Position numbers and translations under genes: made by a program. Below, one piece after another: positions 41,832 through 45,450 of a DNA stretch of 45,450 nucleotides. Origin of the DNA: Oscillospiraceae bacterium. Its GTDB lineage: Bacteria; Bacillota; Clostridia; Oscillospirales; Oscillospiraceae. Position 1 is the first letter of the stretch. Each line of letters starts with the position of its first letter. The DNA lies in contig JAFPXK010000030.1 in the NCBI GenBank assembly GCA_017412585.1, positions 1 to 45,450 of the forward strand. The letters are read 5' to 3'. The notes beneath the pieces were generated by a model. The model ran no database searches. It was given only the letters and a program-made list of their open reading frames with translations, and was not told the origin of the DNA.

Positions 41832-41843
41832 CATTGTCAGATG

Positions 41844-43001
41844 CTATCGCAGCCACTCCGGCAGCGAGTGGCTGTGTACGCTGGACACCAGCCCCACCGC
41901 CGCGTACAGCGCCACCACCGACGAGCCGCCGTAGGAGAAGAAGGGCAGCGTCAGGCCGATGACCGGCATGACGAACAGGCACATGCCCACGTTGGCAATC
42001 ATCTGGAACAGCAGCATGGACGCCACCCCCACGCAGATCAGCGTCTCCATAGGCGTGGCCGCCTTTACCGCCACGTAGATGCACCGGACGATAACGGCGG
42101 CAAGCAGCGCCAGCACCAGCAGGCACCCCAGCATTCCCAGCTCCTCGCCGATGACGGCGAAGATAAAGTCGGTGTGCCGGGCGGGCAGGCTGGCGGAAAA
42201 GGCGCTCTGGGTCTGGGTACCGTGGAACAGGCCCTGGCCCGTCAGCTTGCCGCCCCCCAGGGTCAGCAGGCTGCGGGTCTGGTGCCAGCCGGTGTCCAAA
42301 GTGTCATAACTGTGGTCAAACAGCACGATAAACCGCTTTTTCATGTACTCGGGGATCTTGTCCTCCTGCCACAGCAGGTAGAAGGCCGCCGCGCCGCCGC
42401 CCAGCCCCAGCAGGAACCACCGCAGCGCCACGCCGCCCACGAAACACATGCACACGAAGATAAACAGCAGCACCAGGTCGCTGCCCATATCCGAGGAAAT
42501 CACGTAGTAAAGCCCGAACAGCAGCAGAAAATGGCCGCCTAAAAAGGCCATGGATTTCATGGATTTCAGGTCGTTTTTCTCCTTTTTCAGCCAGTCCAGC
42601 TGCTTGGCCAGCAGCAGGATATAGCCGATTTTCACCAGCTCCGCCGGCTGCACCATCACCGGCAGGAAGGGAAACTTCAGCCACGCCCGGTTGCCGGTAT
42701 CGTCCGCAGCGCCAAAGGGGGTGCGCAGCAGCAGGATCAGCACGAAATTGGCGATCAGGATCCATTTCCAGCCCTTTTTCGTCATCTCCGGCAGGTCCAC
42801 GGAGGACATGAGGATATAGAGGATCACCCCCAGGGCCGTGGCCGCAGCCTGCACCGCCACATACCGCATGGAGCCCATATACCGGGTGGCGCTGGCGATC
42901 ATCACCAGCCCGAAGGCGGAGCACACCAGGCACAACCCCAGCAGAATATAGTCGCACTGGCGCAGCACGTCGATGAGAAATCCCCGGGATCGTCTTTTCA
43001 C
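41844..43001 (-). CDS. rodA: Rod shape-determining SEDS protein RodA
   Basis: Peptidoglycan glycosyltransferase of the elongation machinery, 385 residues with about ten membrane segments. Family marks are VMVQPAELVKIGYILLLA (QPAE for QPSE), SSDMGSDLVLLFIF and the C-terminal VIGLTLPFFSYGGSS. The start is GTG at 43001, five bases after GGAGGGG. It is a separate, second SEDS gene from the FHA fusion at 330 and has no PBP partner next to it. The ddl operon follows in the same direction after a terminator. Confidence 0.93.
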   Translation of the reverse strand: MKRRSRGFLIDVLRQCDYILLGLCLVCSAFGLVMIASATRYMGSMRYVAVQAAATALGVILYILMSSVDLPEMTKKGWKWILIANFVLILLLRTPFGAADDTGNRAWLKFPFLPVMVQPAELVKIGYILLLAKQLDWLKKEKNDLKSMKSMAFLGGHFLLLFGLYYVISSDMGSDLVLLFIFVCMCFVGGVALRWFLLGLGGGAAAFYLLWQEDKIPEYMKKRFIVLFDHSYDTLDTGWHQTRSLLTLGGGKLTGQGLFHGTQTQSAFSASLPARHTDFIFAVIGEELGMLGCLLVLALLAAVIVRCIYVAVKAATPMETLICVGVASMLLFQMIANVGMCLFVMPVIGLTLPFFSYGGSSVVALYAAVGLVSSVHSHSLPEWLR

Positions 43002-43042
43002 GGTTGCCCCTCCTTTCCCGCCGCAGGCGGTTTTTCCCATGT

Positions 43043-43071
43043 AGTTTACCACAAGAACATTTATCTGTAAA
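43043..43071 (-). promoter_or_regulatory. rodA promoter
   Basis: TTTACA (43066-43071), 17 bases, TAAACT (43043-43048) preceded by TGG (extended -10) on the minus strand. Confidence 0.7.
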
Positions 43072-43103
43072 CCGGGCATGGTCTTTTCTTTTTGCAAATC
43101 CTG

Positions 43104-43112
43104 TGGTATAAT
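43104..43112 (+). promoter_or_regulatory. tsaE-tsaB promoter (extended -10)
   Basis: TGGTATAAT has a perfect TATAAT (43107-43112) with the extended TG. The -35 region (43084-43089, TTTTCT) is weak. It is divergent from the rodA promoter. Confidence 0.65.
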
Positions 43113-43145
43113 AGCGCGAAACAAAACGCAAGGAGGGGTCTATCC

Positions 43146-43571
43146 GTGGAATATCGCACCCATAGCGCCGCCGAGACGGAGGCCCTGGGCGAAGCGCTGG
43201 CCGCCCGTCTCAAGGGGGGCGACGTGGTGGCCTACCGTGGCGGCCTGGGCATGGGCAAAACCGCCTTTACCCGCGGGCTTGCCAGGGGCCTGGGCTATGC
43301 AGGCCGCGTTACCAGCCCCACCTTTACCATCGTCAACGAGTATATGGGCCGCCTGCCCCTGTTCCATTTCGATATGTACCGGCTGGGGGACAGCGAGGAG
43401 CTGTTCGACATTGGCTGGGAGGATTATCTGGACCGGGGCGGCGTGTGCGCCGTGGAGTGGAGTGAGAACGTGTCCGACGCCCTGCCGGAGGGCACGGTTT
43501 ACGTGGACATCCGCCGGGAGGACGGGCAGGACAACCGGGTCATCACCATCACAGGGAGGGATTTGACGTGA
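43146..43571 (+). CDS. tsaE: tRNA t6A biosynthesis ATPase TsaE
   Basis: ATPase that cycles the TsaB-TsaD complex making N6-threonylcarbamoyladenosine at position 37 of ANN-decoding tRNAs. The 141 residues have P-loop GGLGMGKTAFTRGLA, the SPTFTIVNEY stretch and HFDMYRLGD. It starts with GTG at 43146, nine bases after AAGGAGG. Its stop overlaps tsaB by four bases (GTGA). Confidence 0.95.
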   Translation: MEYRTHSAAETEALGEALAARLKGGDVVAYRGGLGMGKTAFTRGLARGLGYAGRVTSPTFTIVNEYMGRLPLFHFDMYRLGDSEELFDIGWEDYLDRGGVCAVEWSENVSDALPEGTVYVDIRREDGQDNRVITITGRDLT

Positions 43572-44281
43572 AGCTTCTGTCGCTGGAGACCAGCGCCAAG
43601 GCCGTTTCCGCCGCCGTGGCGGAGGAGGGCCGCGTGCTGGCCCTCGCCTATCAGAATGTGGGGCTCACCCACAGCGTCACCTTGATGCCCATGGTGGACG
43701 CCATGCTGCGAAACGCCGGCATGACTCCCGCCGACGTGGACTGCGTGGCCGTGGCCTGCGGCCCCGGCAGCTTTACCGGGCTGCGCATCGGCGTGTCCGC
43801 CGCCAAGGGTCTGGCCTGGGCGCTGGAAAAGCCCTGCTGCGCCGTCAGCACGTTGGAGGCCATGGCCTACAACGCCCTTTTGCACACCGGCACCGTCATC
43901 TGCGCCATGGACGCCCGCCGCAGCCAGATATACAACGCCGTCTTTGATTGCCGCGACGGCGTTCTCACCCGCCGCACCCCCGACCGGGCCATCGCCCTGT
44001 CCCAGCTGGCGGAGGAGCTGAAAAATGACGAAAAACCGAAAATCATAGTTGGCGATGGCGCCACTCTATGCTATAATTATCTATCAGAGCAGGGCATCGC
44101 CTGCCGCCTGGCCCCGCCGGACCGCATCATGCAGTCCGCTGCCGGGGTGGCCCTGGCGGCGGAGGAGATGGTACGCCAGGGCCGCACCGTGTCCGCCCAG
44201 GAGCTGACGCCGGTGTATCTGCGGCTGTCCCAGGCCGAGCGGGAGCGGCTGGCCAAGGGTCTGCCCATCACGGCGGATTGA
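43568..44281 (+). CDS. tsaB: tRNA t6A biosynthesis protein TsaB
   Basis: Non-catalytic ASKHA-fold partner of TsaD. The 237 residues begin with LLSLETSAKAVSAAV and contain VAVACGPGSFTGLRIGVSAA (about 56-75), the most conserved stretch of the family. It starts with GTG overlapping tsaE. TsaD and a RimI-type acetyltransferase, often next in line, do not follow; upp does. Confidence 0.95.
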   Translation: MKLLSLETSAKAVSAAVAEEGRVLALAYQNVGLTHSVTLMPMVDAMLRNAGMTPADVDCVAVACGPGSFTGLRIGVSAAKGLAWALEKPCCAVSTLEAMAYNALLHTGTVICAMDARRSQIYNAVFDCRDGVLTRRTPDRAIALSQLAEELKNDEKPKIIVGDGATLCYNYLSEQGIACRLAPPDRIMQSAAGVALAAEEMVRQGRTVSAQELTPVYLRLSQAERERLAKGLPITAD

Positions 44282-44325
44282 GCCTGTCAAAACGTGATTA
44301 TCCCCCCTCTTTTCCATCATTTTGG

Positions 44326-44338
44326 GTTCAAATTGAAC
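44326..44338. promoter_or_regulatory. Dyad upstream of upp
   Basis: GTTCAA and TTGAAC flank a single A, a short perfect dyad 25 bases before the upp start. It may be an operator, but I find no clear promoter to go with it. Confidence 0.3.
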
Positions 44339-44363
44339 AATTAATTATACGGAGGATACAGTT

Positions 44364-45005
44364 ATGAACGAGAGATTCCCCACCCTGCACATCGTCGATC
44401 ATCCCCTGGTGCAGCACAAGCTCACCGAGATGCGGGACAAGAACACCAGCGTCAAGGACTTCCGCACCCTGGTCAGCGAGATCGCCGTGCTGCTGACCTA
44501 CGAGGCCACCCGGGACCTGCCTCTCACCACCAAGTGCATCGAGACCCCCCTGTGCCGGTGTGAGATGCCCACCCTGGCGGGCAAGAAAATGGCCATCGTT
44601 CCCATCCTCCGTGCCGGCCTGGGCTTTGAGGACGGCATCCTCAGCCTGATCCCCTCCGCCCGGGTGGCCCACATCGGCATGTACCGGGACGAGGAGACCC
44701 TGGAGCCCCACTTCTACTTCCTGAAGTACCCCAAGGACATCGCCGACCGCGACGTGCTGGTGGTGGATCCCATGCTGGCCACCGGCGGCAGCGCCGATAT
44801 GGCCATCACCAAGATGAAGGAGCTGGGCTGCAAGAACATCAAGCTGATGATCCTGGTGGCGGCCCCCGAGGGCGTGGACTTCATCTACAAGCGGCACCCC
44901 GACGTGGAGATCTACTGCGCCGCCCTGGACGACCATCTCAACGAGAACGGCTACATCGTCCCCGGCCTGGGCGACGCCGGCGACCGCATTTTCGGCACCA
45001 AGTAA
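44364..45005 (+). CDS. upp: Uracil phosphoribosyltransferase
   Basis: Salvages uracil with PRPP to UMP. The 213 residues begin with the [20 protein letters not shown] pattern and have the [14 protein letters not shown] stretch, the PRPP loop [16 protein letters not shown] (about 133-148) and the C-terminal uracil site [19 protein letters not shown] at 44364 follows GGAGG. A terminator is close downstream. Confidence 0.97.
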   Translation: MNERFPTLHIVDHPLVQHKLTEMRDKNTSVKDFRTLVSEIAVLLTYEATRDLPLTTKCIETPLCRCEMPTLAGKKMAIVPILRAGLGFEDGILSLIPSARVAHIGMYRDEETLEPHFYFLKYPKDIADRDVLVVDPMLATGGSADMAITKMKELGCKNIKLMILVAAPEGVDFIYKRHPDVEIYCAALDDHLNENGYIVPGLGDAGDRIFGTK

Positions 45006-45020
45006 CACTCCTTTACCGCA

Positions 45021-45053
45021 AAAAATCGCTTCCCATCCGGGAAGCGATTTTTT
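45021..45053 (+). terminator. Terminator after upp
   Basis: ATCGCTTCCC (45025-45034) pairs with GGGAAGCGAT (45039-45048), extended by A/T pairs, followed by a T tract, 16 bases past the upp stop. Confidence 0.92.
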
Positions 45054-45080
45054 TCAGATTGTCAAAATAGCATCGCAGAT

Positions 45081-45100
45081 TTCGCGCCCGCAGGCGCGAA
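45081..45100. repeat. REP-like hairpin
   Basis: TTCGCGCC and GGCGCGAA pair fully over a CGCA loop. GATTT before it and AAATC after it lengthen the dyad with a gap. It is not followed by T residues, so it is not an obvious terminator. Confidence 0.6.
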
Positions 45101-45236
45101 CCCATGAAATCCGAAAAAAGTGACGACATGTACCCCAAGGGCACTGGCTCCACCAGCCGCTCATTCTTCGCGGGGTGTCGCTGGCGCTCGGCGGCCCGAA
45201 ACAACGCAGCAGCCACCACCACGGCCCAGGATGAAT

Positions 45237-45308
45237 TGCGCCAAAGGCGCATGATTTGCCTGGCGGCATGAATGGTGCCTGGCGGCACATGATTTGCGCT
45301 GCGGCGCA
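45237..45308. repeat. Tandem array of four mini-hairpins
   Basis: Four small palindromes start at 45237, 45257, 45275 and 45295: TGCGCC/GGCGCA, TGCC/GGCA, GTGCC/GGCAC and TGCGC/GCGCA, with loops of three or four bases. They are joined by short AT-rich spacers (TGATT, TGAATG, TGATT). The stems differ in sequence while pairing is kept. The rest of the 45006-45409 gap holds no convincing gene; a minus-strand reading of 108 codons (45013-45339) is composed of these palindromes and the upp terminator. Confidence 0.65.
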
Positions 45309-45409
45309 TTAGAATAATGTCATTATAATGCCATTCCAATCCCTCCGCCCAGCGGACGCCTTAATGATTCATTATTCCGTATTCACTATTTCTCCCGGAG
45401 GTGCTTCCT

Positions 45410-45450
45410 ATGAGCCATATTATCGCCGTTGTCTCCGGCAAGGGAGGCAC
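45410..45450 (+). CDS. MinD/ParA-family ATPase, N-terminal fragment
   Basis: Only the first 13 codons are inside the window: after Met, SHIIAVVSGKGGT, the beginning of a deviant Walker A loop (KGGxGK). This suits MinD, which places the division septum, or a related ParA or Mrp ATPase; the fragment cannot decide. The ATG follows GGAGGTG at good spacing. It is cut by the window edge, not broken. Confidence 0.7.
   Translation, partial: MSHIIAVVSGKGG

Noticed and set aside
45237..45308. A CRISPR array
   Set aside because: Units are only 18-20 bases, the palindromes differ from each other, and there are no spacers of constant length or cas genes.
45013..45339. A 108-codon minus-strand gene after upp
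   Set aside because: It covers the upp terminator and the hairpin array, lacks a ribosome site, and its sequence follows the palindromes; more likely an intergenic repeat element.
1..45450. A prophage, insertion sequence or genomic island
   Set aside because: No transposase, integrase, phage structural gene or flanking repeat is visible, and composition looks even throughout.

Overview
The window reads as a high-GC, low-G+C-lineage-type (Firmicutes/Clostridia) chromosome segment, most like the gut Oscillospiraceae (Flavonifractor, Oscillibacter and relatives). The grounds are a clostridial gene set (YqeG, YqeK, ThiT on a TPP riboswitch, a T-box before leuS, a SpoIID-like protein, TepA, a CD1247-type zinc ribbon protein), near-consensus sigma-A promoters, strong AGGAGG ribosome sites and many GTG or TTG starts. 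The genus is an inference; no rRNA gene lies inside the window. Nothing looks like a prophage, insertion sequence, CRISPR array or recent island. This is a dense housekeeping region, mostly on the minus strand.

Layout. 1-329: divergent promoters; the leftward one probably starts an rRNA operon just outside the window. 330-3571 (+): an FHA-SEDS fusion glycosyltransferase with a class B penicillin-binding protein. 3615-8025 (-): MATE exporter, membrane protein, SGNH hydrolase, tRNA-Gln, TPP-riboswitch thiT, a small membrane protein and a Nudix hydrolase. 8025-12700 (-): pncB, a zinc ribbon protein, efp, an M24 aminopeptidase, yqeG and rpsU. 12887-15517: a Ser/Thr kinase and a membrane zinc-ribbon/beta-helix protein divergent from an HTH regulator, the best candidate here for an undescribed system. 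15579-18379 (-): leuS with its T-box leader. 18482-20224 (+): a beta-sandwich protein and a SpoIID-like protein with three peptidoglycan-binding repeats. 20264-20752 (-): tspO.

20812-28484 (-) is a compact operon smc, ftsY, rph, rdgB, yhbY, nadD-yqeK fusion, rsfS, most neighbours overlapping by a few bases, preceded by tepA (28578-29255). 29390-31993 (+): a ROK-like kinase and a solute-binding lipoprotein without a permease. 32119-41679 (-) is an eight-gene operon ddl, murF, ABC-F ATPase, flavodoxin, prfA, LUD protein, a Sua5/TsaC-CoaE fusion and an M18 aminopeptidase. 41844-43001 (-): rodA. 43146-44281 (+): tsaE-tsaB. 44364-45005 (+): upp. Then 400 bases of palindromic mini-repeats and the first codons of a MinD/ParA-type ATPase.

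Themes: peptidoglycan building (two SEDS proteins, PBP, ddl, murF, SpoIID-like protein), tRNA and translation quality (leuS, efp, prfA, rsfS, yhbY, rpsU, t6A genes tsaC, tsaE, tsaB, tRNA-Gln), and cofactor supply (pncB and nadD for NAD, coaE for CoA, thiT for thiamine). Notable are two enzyme fusions (NadD-YqeK, Sua5-CoaE) and two places where a promoter is packed inside the preceding terminator.
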